NCBI RefSeq assembly: GCF_030503875.2
Contig: NZ_CP129968.2
Location: 1,576,001 to 1,640,000, forward strand
Direction of reading: 5' to 3'
From: Marivirga arenosa
Lineage (GTDB): Bacteria; Bacteroidota; Bacteroidia; Cytophagales; Cyclobacteriaceae
DNA: 64,000 bases
A program made the translations under genes and the position numbers. The notes beneath the pieces were generated by a model. That model saw only the letters and a program-made list of their open reading frames with translations, searched no databases and had not been told where the DNA came from. Shown one piece after another: positions 18,785-26,729 of the stretch (position 1 is its first letter; every line of letters begins with the position of its first letter).

Positions 18785-18796
18785 ATTTTCTGATAT

Positions 18797-19036
18797 ATGA
18801 AAAGTAGTGCAGTTGTTCATGAATATTACAAAAGGGTGTTTGATGATTATACCATTTTGGTGCAGGTAAACCCTATCAATTTTACGGGTTTAGAATTAAT
18901 TATTCATCCTGAAGGTAAAATCGAGAAAACTAAAATGGAATTTGATGAACATATTAAGGAAGATTTGGAACACGATGATTTTCAAAGCACAACCGCTTTA
19001 GAATTTAATTTGTACTTAAAAGGATTAGTTAAATAG
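18797..19036 (+). CDS. 79-residue hypothetical protein
   Basis: A short acidic protein without signal peptide or membrane helix. The pattern of alternating hydrophobic residues (TILVQVNPINFTGLELIIH) followed by a helix-forming EFDEHIKEDLEHDDF suggests a small alpha/beta fold. It starts just after the leuS terminator and 90 bases before recQ. Codon use looks like its neighbours. No family recognised. Confidence 0.65.
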   Translation: MKSSAVVHEYYKRVFDDYTILVQVNPINFTGLELIIHPEGKIEKTKMEFDEHIKEDLEHDDFQSTTALEFNLYLKGLVK

Positions 19037-19125
19037 CCATTAAAATAAATAATACTTCACATTATTATTTCAGATAAAATCTATAATTATGCAGTATTAG
19101 GGTGTGAAATCGTATAAGTTCTAAT

Positions 19126-21027
19126 ATGCAAAAATCTAATGCCATTGATATTCTTCAGAAATACTGGGGCTACGAAGCTTTCAGGCCCATGCAGGAGGAT
19201 ATCATTGAATCGGTTCATTCAGGTTCAGATACTTTGGCATTATTACCCACCGGAGGAGGGAAGTCTATTTGCTTTCAAGTCCCTGCTCTTATGTCGGAAG
19301 GTTTATGCCTGGTGATTTCTCCTTTGATTGCTTTAATGAAGGATCAGGTTGAGCAATTGAAGAAAAGAAATATTCCTGCTGCAGCAATTTATTCTGGAAT
19401 GACCTATCGAGAGATAGATATATTATTGGACAATGCGGCTCATGGCGCTTATAAGTTTCTCTATATCTCTCCTGAAAGACTTAAAACTGAATTATTTGCT
19501 GAACGAGTTAAAAAGATGAACCTCAATCTTCTCGCAATAGATGAGGCGCATTGTATTTCTCAGTGGGGATATGACTTCCGTCCTCCCTATTTAGAGATTA
19601 GTAACTTCAGAGAAGTTTATCCAGATTTAACCTGTATAGCGCTAACAGCCACTGCAACTGAAGAAGTTAAAATAGACATTCAGGATAAGCTTAATTTTAG
19701 TAAGGCTAATGTATTCCAAAAAAGCTTTGCTCGTGATAACTTATCCTATTCAGTTCGGAATGTTGATAATAAAGAGTCTAAGCTATTTGAAATATTAAGC
19801 AAAATCCCAGGAAGTTCAGTTGTATATGCCAGAAATAGAAGACGGACAAAAGAAATCGCTCAATCCTTACAAAAGAATGGCTTTGCAGCAGACTACTATC
19901 ATGCAGGATTATCCCAAGCAGACAGAAATGCCAAACAAGATGCATGGTTAAATAATAGGACAAGAATAATTGTAGCCACTAATGCTTTTGGAATGGGGAT
20001 CGATAAGGCAGATGTACGGACCGTTATTCATTGGGAGTTGCCAGATAATTTAGAATCTTATTATCAAGAAGCAGGTAGGGCAGGAAGAGATGAAAAACCA
20101 GCCTATGCAGTTGCGCTATATCATGAGCAGGATTTTAAAGAAATGGAAGAGCGTTTTGAACTGGCTCATCCGGATCTGGAATTCCTTAAAAAATTATATC
20201 AATCGCTGGCTAATTACTTTAAAATCGCTATTGGGTCTGGTGAGATGCAAAATTATACCTTTGAAATTTTAGATTTTTGTCAGCACTATCAATATGAGGT
20301 TTATAAAGTGTTTAATGCTTTAAAAATTCTGGAGGAAGAAGGCTTTATTCAGTTGAATGAACAGTTTTACAGACCTTCAGCTTTGCACATCAATATGGAT
20401 TACAAGGATCTCTATGCTTATGAAATTGCTAATGCAAAATTTGAAAAGCTTATTAAAACGGTTTTGAGAATTTATGGAGGGGAGCTTTATCAGCAAGTTA
20501 TTTTCATAAATGAATTACAAGTAGCCAAAATGGCTGAGATGAGCCCCTATGAGGTGGTAAAGCAATTAAATTATCTGAATAAAGAAGGGGTTGTGGATTA
20601 TACTCCTAAATCAGATTCACCACAGCTAACATTTCTGCAAGCACGCTTAGATGCTAATAAATTACCTATTAACAAAAAGAGGTTAGAAGAACGCAAACAG
20701 AGTAAATGGGCTAAGTTAATGGCAGTAAAAAATTATACTGAAAATGAATTGGTTTGTAGAACCTTGAAATTACTTCAATATTTTGGTGAATATAATGATC
20801 AGAACTGCGGGGTTTGTGATGTCTGCCTGAGTAAAAAGAAAGATAAAGTTCAAAATAGCAATTTAGAAAATCTTGTGATTCAGTTACTTGAAAATGGTGA
20901 AATGACAATTGATCAAATTGCTGAAAACATCAAAGACCATTCAAAGGAAGAGGTTATTTCCATAATTCGGCTATTAGATGATGAAGGAAAGTTAAGAATT
21001 AGTAAATATGGGACCGTTACTTTATAA
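19126..21027 (+). CDS. recQ: RecQ-family ATP-dependent DNA helicase
   Basis: A 633-residue superfamily 2 helicase that unwinds DNA 3' to 5' in recombination repair. Walker A is PTGGGKS (41-47), the DEAH box is at 139-142 followed by CISQWGYDFRPPY, the aromatic-rich loop of RecQ. Motif VI region is YYQEAGRAGRDEKPA. The RQC zinc site is formed by Cys544, Cys561, Cys564 and Cys567. No HRDC domain follows, so it is the short RecQ type; Bacteroidota often carry a second, longer copy elsewhere. The last 60 residues form a small winged-helix-like end. Confidence 0.94.
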   Translation: MQKSNAIDILQKYWGYEAFRPMQEDIIESVHSGSDTLALLPTGGGKSICFQVPALMSEGLCLVISPLIALMKDQVEQLKKRNIPAAAIYSGMTYREIDILLDNAAHGAYKFLYISPERLKTELFAERVKKMNLNLLAIDEAHCISQWGYDFRPPYLEISNFREVYPDLTCIALTATATEEVKIDIQDKLNFSKANVFQKSFARDNLSYSVRNVDNKESKLFEILSKIPGSSVVYARNRRRTKEIAQSLQKNGFAADYYHAGLSQADRNAKQDAWLNNRTRIIVATNAFGMGIDKADVRTVIHWELPDNLESYYQEAGRAGRDEKPAYAVALYHEQDFKEMEERFELAHPDLEFLKKLYQSLANYFKIAIGSGEMQNYTFEILDFCQHYQYEVYKVFNALKILEEEGFIQLNEQFYRPSALHINMDYKDLYAYEIANAKFEKLIKTVLRIYGGELYQQVIFINELQVAKMAEMSPYEVVKQLNYLNKEGVVDYTPKSDSPQLTFLQARLDANKLPINKKRLEERKQSKWAKLMAVKNYTENELVCRTLKLLQYFGEYNDQNCGVCDVCLSKKKDKVQNSNLENLVIQLLENGEMTIDQIAENIKDHSKEEVISIIRLLDDEGKLRISKYGTVTL

Positions 21028-21102
21028 CATAGGATTTAGAGATTTAATACAATATTTAATGAAGTATTACTTTATATATACTTTGAGTTAAAAATTATAT
21101 AG

Positions 21103-22491
21103 ATGATCAGACCTGCACTTTTTTTCTTGTTGTTAGTTTTATTATTAAGCATTTCTTCATGTACTGAAAAGGAGAATGATGAAACCACAATTATTTTTGA
21201 TAAGGATGTGAATATTGATAGTGTCAAGATTTATTATTTTGATTTGTTATCACAGAAACAGATTCAAATTCCAAAATCAATTAATGAAAATACTGATATA
21301 ATTTTAGATATTAAATCATCAACATATGCCAATTTAGAAGTAAATGATTCACTTTATAATATTTATTTGGAACCTGGATTTAAAATAAGATTTTCATTTT
21401 TGACTAATGATAAGCAGAAACCAAAAAGCGATGCCGAATTATTTCAATCTTATTTTAGAAAGTTGCAAACTATCTTTGATAATAATTATGGATATGATTT
21501 TTTAAAATTGGATTTTAACGCTTTTAAAAAAAGAAATAGTTTCATAGAAAAATCTTTTAATAGTGTAATTAATGATTTTAATAATGAAAATTTTAAAAGA
21601 GTATTAGTTAGCTATTTTGAGACAAAAATGGCACTCCAAAAGCTTTTTTACGCAACGGTAAATTATGATTTGAAATCTGAATTGAATGAGGAAACCCAAT
21701 ATTTATTAAGTAGTGATGATTATAAAATTTCAGATCTTGAATTTGGCAATAATAATATTGATGCAAGTGCTTTTTTAGATTTATATATTAATTCTGTTAT
21801 CTATCCTCAGATATCAAGAAACAATATTTCAGAACCCGATAATCAACTGCTGAAAGCAATTGGAGTAATAAAAGCGGCTAATGTTGATCCAAAGATGAGA
21901 GAATGGCTAATTGCTCAATCTATATACTTAAAAATTTTATCCTCTGGCTTAGATAGTGTCAATATTTCAGCTCTGGAAAATTTTCAAATTGAGTTTGAAA
22001 ATTCAAATTTTATAACTTCGTTAAAGGAGCTAAAATCAGAAGCAGAAACCCTTAATCCTGGAACTCTAATTCCTAATTTATCAGGTATAATCAAAGATTC
22101 AACCTTGGTTTCGCTACATGATTTGAAAGGAAAACTAGTTTATTTAGATATTTGGGCAACGTGGTGTAAACCATGTATAATGGAAATTCCATATTCAAAA
22201 AAACTAGAGAAGCATTTTCAAGATGATAATATTGAGTTTGTCTATCTTTCAGTTGATAAAGTTAAAGCTGATTGGAATGACTTTCTGATCAAGCATAAAT
22301 CCGCTGGTTTACATTTGCTAGCTAAAGATAGAAAGAAAGTTTATAAAGAATTGAGGCTTTATGGTATTCCTCATTACATTTTGATTGATGAAAATAGCCA
22401 AATAATAGATGCCTATGCACCTAAGCCGTCTAATTCTGAATTATATAAATTAATAAAGCAAAATCTTAAGTCGGTCGTAACAGTACAATAA
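21103..22491 (+). CDS. TlpA-like thioredoxin-fold lipoprotein
   Basis: A 462-residue exported protein. The lipobox is SISSC (Cys20), so it should be anchored in a membrane. Residues about 25-310 form an all-helical and beta N-terminal domain of the kind seen in Bacteroidota TlpA proteins (DUF4369-like or similar, not certain). The C-terminal thioredoxin domain has WATWCKPC with Cys355 and Cys358, and the cis-proline segment YGIPHYILID. It likely reduces disulfides in the periplasm, as in cytochrome c maturation or general stress defence. Monocistronic. Confidence 0.87.
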   Translation: MIRPALFFLLLVLLLSISSCTEKENDETTIIFDKDVNIDSVKIYYFDLLSQKQIQIPKSINENTDIILDIKSSTYANLEVNDSLYNIYLEPGFKIRFSFLTNDKQKPKSDAELFQSYFRKLQTIFDNNYGYDFLKLDFNAFKKRNSFIEKSFNSVINDFNNENFKRVLVSYFETKMALQKLFYATVNYDLKSELNEETQYLLSSDDYKISDLEFGNNNIDASAFLDLYINSVIYPQISRNNISEPDNQLLKAIGVIKAANVDPKMREWLIAQSIYLKILSSGLDSVNISALENFQIEFENSNFITSLKELKSEAETLNPGTLIPNLSGIIKDSTLVSLHDLKGKLVYLDIWATWCKPCIMEIPYSKKLEKHFQDDNIEFVYLSVDKVKADWNDFLIKHKSAGLHLLAKDRKKVYKELRLYGIPHYILIDENSQIIDAYAPKPSNSELYKLIKQNLKSVVTVQ

Positions 22492-22594
22492 TTTATCGAG
22501 TAAAGCTTGATAAAATAATCTAATGAGTGATTTTTGTTTCAGCCTTGCGAATAAATATATTAAATTCGCATAACTATATAAATAAAATTTTCTC

Positions 22595-23242
22595 ATGATC
22601 ACGATTGCTAAACCAGAAGTTGCCAGAGCCATTTCCTTAGAATTATTAGATGTTGGAGCTATAAAGATCCGTCCCAATGAACCATTTAAGTGGGCATCAG
22701 GTTGGAACTCACCAATTTACTGTGACAATCGTTTAGCATTATCATTTCCAGAAACTCGAACAATCATTAAGCATTATCTAGCAGACGTAATCAGATCTAC
22801 CTATCCTGATGCCCAAGGTATTGCAGGTGTTGCAACAGCGGGTATTCCACAAGGAGCCCTAGTAGCTGAATCATTAGATTTACCTTTTATGTATGTTCGT
22901 TCTAAGCCGAAAGGTCATGGAATGGAGAATCTCGTGGAAGGTAAAATAGAAAAGGGACAAAAGATAGTGATGGTGGAGGACTTAGTTTCAACAGGAGGGA
23001 GCTCAATAAAAGCCGCAGAAGCTATTAAAGCTGCAGGAGCAGAAGTACTAGGTATGGCAGCAATTTTCACATACGGTTTTGATGTGGCTCATGAGAATTT
23101 TAAAAAGGCAGAGATAAAATTGGTTTGTTTAAGTGATTATACTCATTTGTTAGATGAAGCATTGGCAAAAAAATTAATTCAGCCGGATGAACTTGAAACC
23201 CTAAGTGAATGGAGAGAAAATCCTTCAGAATGGGGCAGATAA
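22595..23242 (+). CDS. pyrE: orotate phosphoribosyltransferase
   Basis: A 215-residue type I phosphoribosyltransferase that joins orotate to PRPP in pyrimidine synthesis. The PRPP-binding motif is IVMVEDLVSTGGSS, and the flexible catalytic loop is YVRSKPKGHG. FKWASGWNSPIYCDNR near the N-terminus is typical of PyrE. Complete length. Ends at a strong terminator. Confidence 0.95.
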   Translation: MITIAKPEVARAISLELLDVGAIKIRPNEPFKWASGWNSPIYCDNRLALSFPETRTIIKHYLADVIRSTYPDAQGIAGVATAGIPQGALVAESLDLPFMYVRSKPKGHGMENLVEGKIEKGQKIVMVEDLVSTGGSSIKAAEAIKAAGAEVLGMAAIFTYGFDVAHENFKKAEIKLVCLSDYTHLLDEALAKKLIQPDELETLSEWRENPSEWGR

Positions 23243-23247
23243 ATCTT

Positions 23248-23274
23248 AAGCCAGCTATTAAGCTGGCTTTTTTT
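23248..23274 (+). terminator. pyrE terminator
   Basis: AAGCCAGCT (23248-23256), loop ATTA, AGCTGGCTT (23261-23269), then a T tract to 23274. It overlaps the end of the convergent EamA gene by two bases. Confidence 0.9.
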
Positions 23275-24166
23275 ATAGACTTTTCTCTCTTATTGCTTTT
23301 CTTAGATTAGGAATAATAATAGCAAGCATAATAATTGCTACTCCTGCCCATTGTAATGGAGTTACTTCTTCTGCGAGAAGCCAGCTAGAGAAGAAAACAG
23401 CAACGGGTAACTCAGCAGAGCTCAAGATGCTACTCAAACCAACCCCGGTTTGTGGAATTCCATAAGCAAAGAATAGGGGTGGAATTACCGTCCCGAATAA
23501 TGCGAAAATCAACCCCCATGACCAAAGTCCTTCACTCAAACTTCCATTCCATAAAAATTCAGGAGGAAAAATTATAAATATAAAGATACAAGAGCCCGTT
23601 ATCATCATTGCGCTTTTCTGCACTGGAATTAGTGCATTACCCACTCTGCCGTTTGCCCAAATAAATACTGCATAGAAAAAGCCAGCTAGAAAACCATAAC
23701 CTATGCCTTCCAAACTAAAGGGGATGTTAGTAAAATCATAAACATTACCTGCTAAATAGGTTCCTAGCAAAATGAAAATTACTGATATCCACTGAGTAGC
23801 AGTTGGGAATTTCTTATGAATAATAATCTCTAGCAAAAGACTAATCCACGTAAATTGCATCAATAATAAAATCCCTATTGAAGCAGGTAGTTCTTGAATG
23901 GATTTATAATAACATAAACTTACTAAACCTGTACTGATACCAGTAATCAATACTTTCCAACTATTCCTCCATGTGAATTTGAACTTGATTTGCTGAAAAA
24001 GTGCTCTTCCTGCAAGTATTAGCCACAGTATAATTGCTCCAAAAAATACTTGTGCTCCAGTTACTTCAGCCAAAGTAAAGCCTTCGGAATAAGAAATCTT
24101 TACTAAGGTAGTGAGTACTCCAAAGCTACAGGCACCTAAAAATACTAATATTGCTCCTCTAAACAT
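23273..24166 (-). CDS. EamA-family (DMT superfamily) permease
   Basis: A 297-residue membrane protein with ten predicted helices in two EamA repeats: GAILVFLGACSFGVLTTLVK at the start of the first and the second half beginning near GIGYGFLAGFFYAVFIWANG. Members export metabolites such as amino acids and nucleotides; the substrate is unknown. It is the last gene of a minus-strand run (outer-membrane protein, rnhB, nitrilase, permease), 65 bases after the nitrilase. Confidence 0.88.
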   Translation of the reverse strand: MFRGAILVFLGACSFGVLTTLVKISYSEGFTLAEVTGAQVFFGAIILWLILAGRALFQQIKFKFTWRNSWKVLITGISTGLVSLCYYKSIQELPASIGILLLMQFTWISLLLEIIIHKKFPTATQWISVIFILLGTYLAGNVYDFTNIPFSLEGIGYGFLAGFFYAVFIWANGRVGNALIPVQKSAMMITGSCIFIFIIFPPEFLWNGSLSEGLWSWGLIFALFGTVIPPLFFAYGIPQTGVGLSSILSSAELPVAVFFSSWLLAEEVTPLQWAGVAIIMLAIIIPNLRKAIREKSL

Positions 24167-24231
24167 TCACATCAAAATTTGGGTGTGCAAAAATGAGGAA
24201 TTTATTAAGAATATTAAATCTGAAAAGATAT

Positions 24232-25167
24232 TTAGTTTTGATTCTTGATTTCTGGTTGATCTTTTGCTGCGTATTCAAAAACATCATTTCTAGCATAATG
24301 TCCAATTACATCGAAATCCATTTTAGCTCTTATAATTTCATCATGATCAACTTCAGCTGTCAATAAACCTTCTTCATTATATAAGGGGCCGGCTAAAACT
24401 TTTCCCAAAGGAGATACGATTACACTTCCGCCTCTTGATAATATTTCAGGTCTATCTTCAGCTAATTGCTTCTGTAAGTGTTCAGGATAATCAGTTTTTC
24501 GAATCAGTTGATTTGCTCCGATTACATAACAACGGCCTTCACAAGCAATATGAATCATACTGCTATTCCAGCTATCTCTGGAATCAGCAGTAGGGGCAAG
24601 GTAGATTTCAACACCTTTTTGATACATTGACATTCTGGCTAAAGGCATATAGTTTTCCCAGCAAATTAATCCGCCAATTTTACCCAACTCAGTATTAAAT
24701 GTAGTGAGAGTTGACCCATCGCCTTCTCCCCAAATTAAGCGCTCCGCAGCAGTAGGCTTTAATTTTCTATGTTTCCCCATTAATTCACCTTTTGGTGAAT
24801 AGTATAAAATTGTACAGTAAAGAGATTTGCTAACAGTATCTTTTTCAGTGACTCCAATAGAAATAAACATACCAAATTCCTTAGCCCACTCAGCAATTTT
24901 TTTGGATTCTTTTCCCTCAGCTTCAATGCTATTGTTCCAGTATTCTTTAAATAAATCTCTGCCTTCTTCTGTTCTGCTGCCTACCACAGTTCCAAACCCT
25001 AAACCTGCAGGATAAACAGGGATAAAACTCTCGGGGAACACTAATAATTTTACATCCTGCTCAGCGGCTTTCTTAATCCAATGAAAAATTATATCTAATG
25101 TTTTTTCTTTATTAAAAATGGATGGAGTAGCCTGCACACATCCTACTATAAATTTCTTTGCCTTCAT
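24232..25167 (-). CDS. nitrilase-family carbon-nitrogen hydrolase
   Basis: A 311-residue enzyme of the nitrilase superfamily, branch 1 by style (true nitrilases, nitrile to acid plus ammonia). The catalytic triad is Glu46 (VFPESFIP), Lys135 (HRKLKPT) and Cys169 (LICWENYMP). The segment YPAGLGFG and AERLIWGEGDGS are typical of aliphatic/aryl nitrilases. Cytosolic, homo-oligomeric in the family. It begins 10 bases after rnhB, in an operon with no obvious nitrile theme. Confidence 0.88.
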   Translation of the reverse strand: MKAKKFIVGCVQATPSIFNKEKTLDIIFHWIKKAAEQDVKLLVFPESFIPVYPAGLGFGTVVGSRTEEGRDLFKEYWNNSIEAEGKESKKIAEWAKEFGMFISIGVTEKDTVSKSLYCTILYYSPKGELMGKHRKLKPTAAERLIWGEGDGSTLTTFNTELGKIGGLICWENYMPLARMSMYQKGVEIYLAPTADSRDSWNSSMIHIACEGRCYVIGANQLIRKTDYPEHLQKQLAEDRPEILSRGGSVIVSPLGKVLAGPLYNEEGLLTAEVDHDEIIRAKMDFDVIGHYARNDVFEYAAKDQPEIKNQN

Positions 25168-25177
25168 TCGATTAAGT

Positions 25178-25786
25178 TTATTTATTGAATATTTCTAATT
25201 GTCTTGGCAATAGCTGGAATGATTTTCTGTGATGTTCAGTGATTCCAAATTGTTGAATCCCTGTCCTGTGCTCTTTTGTTGGATATCCTACATTTCTTTC
25301 CCAACCATAGTGAGGATACTGCTCAGCAAGTTCTCGCATTAAATTATCCCTGTATTCTTTTGCTAAAATTGAAGCTGCAGCAATGCTGAAGAATTTACTA
25401 TCACCTTTAATAGCACAAAGATGAGGAATTTCTTTGTAGGGCGTAAATCGATTTCCATCTATTAATAAAAAGTCGGGTTGAGTTTTGAGTTGATCCAGAG
25501 CTTTATGCATGGCCCAAAAGGAAGCTTTCAAAATATTAAGCTGGTCAATTTCTTCAGGACTGCACTCACCAATTGCCCAAGCTATACTTTCTTCCTTAAT
25601 TAAATCCACTAATTCGGCTCTTTTAGTAGCATTTAATTGTTTTGAATCAGTGAGATAAGGATGAGTAAAGTTTTTAGGTAAGATAACGGCAGATGCGACA
25701 ACGGGTCCAGCCAAACATCCTCTGCCTACTTCATCGCAACCGGCTTCAAAACTATTTTCTTTATCGTAAAATGCTTTTAAACTCAT
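25178..25786 (-). CDS. rnhB: ribonuclease HII
   Basis: A 202-residue nuclease that removes ribonucleotides from DNA and RNA from RNA-DNA hybrids. The active site begins with Asp18 and Glu19 in GCDEVGRGCLAGPV; the third acidic residue is in FLLIDGNR. KGDSKFFSIAAASILAK and YPHYGWERNVGYPT are family landmarks. It starts inside the stop of the upstream outer-membrane protein gene (4-base overlap). Confidence 0.95.
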   Translation of the reverse strand: MSLKAFYDKENSFEAGCDEVGRGCLAGPVVASAVILPKNFTHPYLTDSKQLNATKRAELVDLIKEESIAWAIGECSPEEIDQLNILKASFWAMHKALDQLKTQPDFLLIDGNRFTPYKEIPHLCAIKGDSKFFSIAAASILAKEYRDNLMRELAEQYPHYGWERNVGYPTKEHRTGIQQFGITEHHRKSFQLLPRQLEIFNK

Positions 25787-26583
25787 TTTTGTACTTTAAA
25801 TAAATAACTTAATCCCATTGCTATAAAGCTTTGCTGGTATTCAACAGTATTGAGCTGCTGAATTAAATCAAAACCAGCTGAAAGATCAAATTGAAGTTTA
25901 GGATTTATTAAATAAGTAAAGCCTCCATCAAAATAATTAAGAGGCGTTAATACCTCTGATTTAAAACCATAAATTTCAGCAAACACGCTCAATTTCTCAT
26001 TAATACTATAGCCTGAATTTAAAGTATATCGTAACCTTCCGAAATCATTAAATCCTTTGTCATAGCCTAAATTTGCCATTACATACCAAGCATCATTTAA
26101 TGTGTATTTTGAAGAGAGTTGTATTCTGTAAAAACTATTGTTAAGGAATGTTTCAGGAGCGAATGTATTAAAACCATATTCCACCACCAAAGCAGTTTGT
26201 GGGGTTAAGCCTGCTTCATTTAATAAGTTGAATTTAGTCCCTATCACTACAGGACCTGAGAAACTTCTCCAAATAAATTGTGGACTAGTGCCTGCTTCTA
26301 ATAATCGTTCGCTTTGATACGTTTGGCCTAGTCGTAACTCCCATCCATTAGTCAAACCATATTTTATTAAGGTGTTATTCCAGTTAATTAATTGTAATCG
26401 GTCTGTGGGATTTACAGTACTATTTTCAAAGGAAAATCCACCCTCTATTTGAAAGTAACCTCTAGGGATAGTAGCTGAATACTCTGAAAATCCAGGTCTA
26501 TCGGTAGTAATCGATATGCTGTCTTCCTGAGCAATCACTAGCACTGATTGAATTACTAGAATAAATGATAATATAGTTCTCAT
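25783..26583 (-). CDS. outer-membrane beta-barrel (transporter) protein
   Basis: A 266-residue exported protein with a signal peptide ending near VLVIAQ. The DRPGFSEYS motif near the N-terminus followed by alternating beta strands marks the group annotated as transporter or phenol-degradation MetA-like protein. It should form a 12-strand barrel. Substrate unknown. It is first in the rnhB operon and divergent from the TonB-dependent receptor, with a dyad between them. Confidence 0.8.
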   Translation of the reverse strand: MRTILSFILVIQSVLVIAQEDSISITTDRPGFSEYSATIPRGYFQIEGGFSFENSTVNPTDRLQLINWNNTLIKYGLTNGWELRLGQTYQSERLLEAGTSPQFIWRSFSGPVVIGTKFNLLNEAGLTPQTALVVEYGFNTFAPETFLNNSFYRIQLSSKYTLNDAWYVMANLGYDKGFNDFGRLRYTLNSGYSINEKLSVFAEIYGFKSEVLTPLNYFDGGFTYLINPKLQFDLSAGFDLIQQLNTVEYQQSFIAMGLSYLFKVQK

Positions 26584-26611
26584 TGCTATTAGATTTCATG
26601 CAAGTTAATAA

Positions 26612-26640
26612 AAATTGAATATTCAAAAATTATTCAATTT
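26612..26640. promoter_or_regulatory. TTGAAT/ATTCAA dyad in divergent spacer
   Basis: AAATTGAAT (26612-26620) and ATTCAATTT (26632-26640) are perfect 9-base arms; within them TTGAATATTCAA (26615-26626) is a 12-base palindrome. Three half-sites in all. It lies between the barrel-protein operon and the TonB receptor, about 22 bases before the receptor's candidate -33 box. A regulator binding site is likely, identity unknown. Confidence 0.45.
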
Positions 26641-26661
26641 CGGGAAACCTTTTTATTTAAA

Positions 26662-26692
26662 TTTAGTCTTCTAATTATTAATTATATATTTG
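26662..26692 (+). promoter_or_regulatory. candidate promoter of the TonB-dependent receptor
   Basis: TTTA at 26662-26665, a 19-base spacer and TATATTTG at 26685-26692. The second box is an exact TAnnTTTG match and the spacer is the expected length; the -33 box has one mismatch to TTTG. Confidence 0.45.
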
Positions 26693-26729
26693 TATTAAAA
26701 TAATTTTAGATTAACCTAAAAAATAATTG

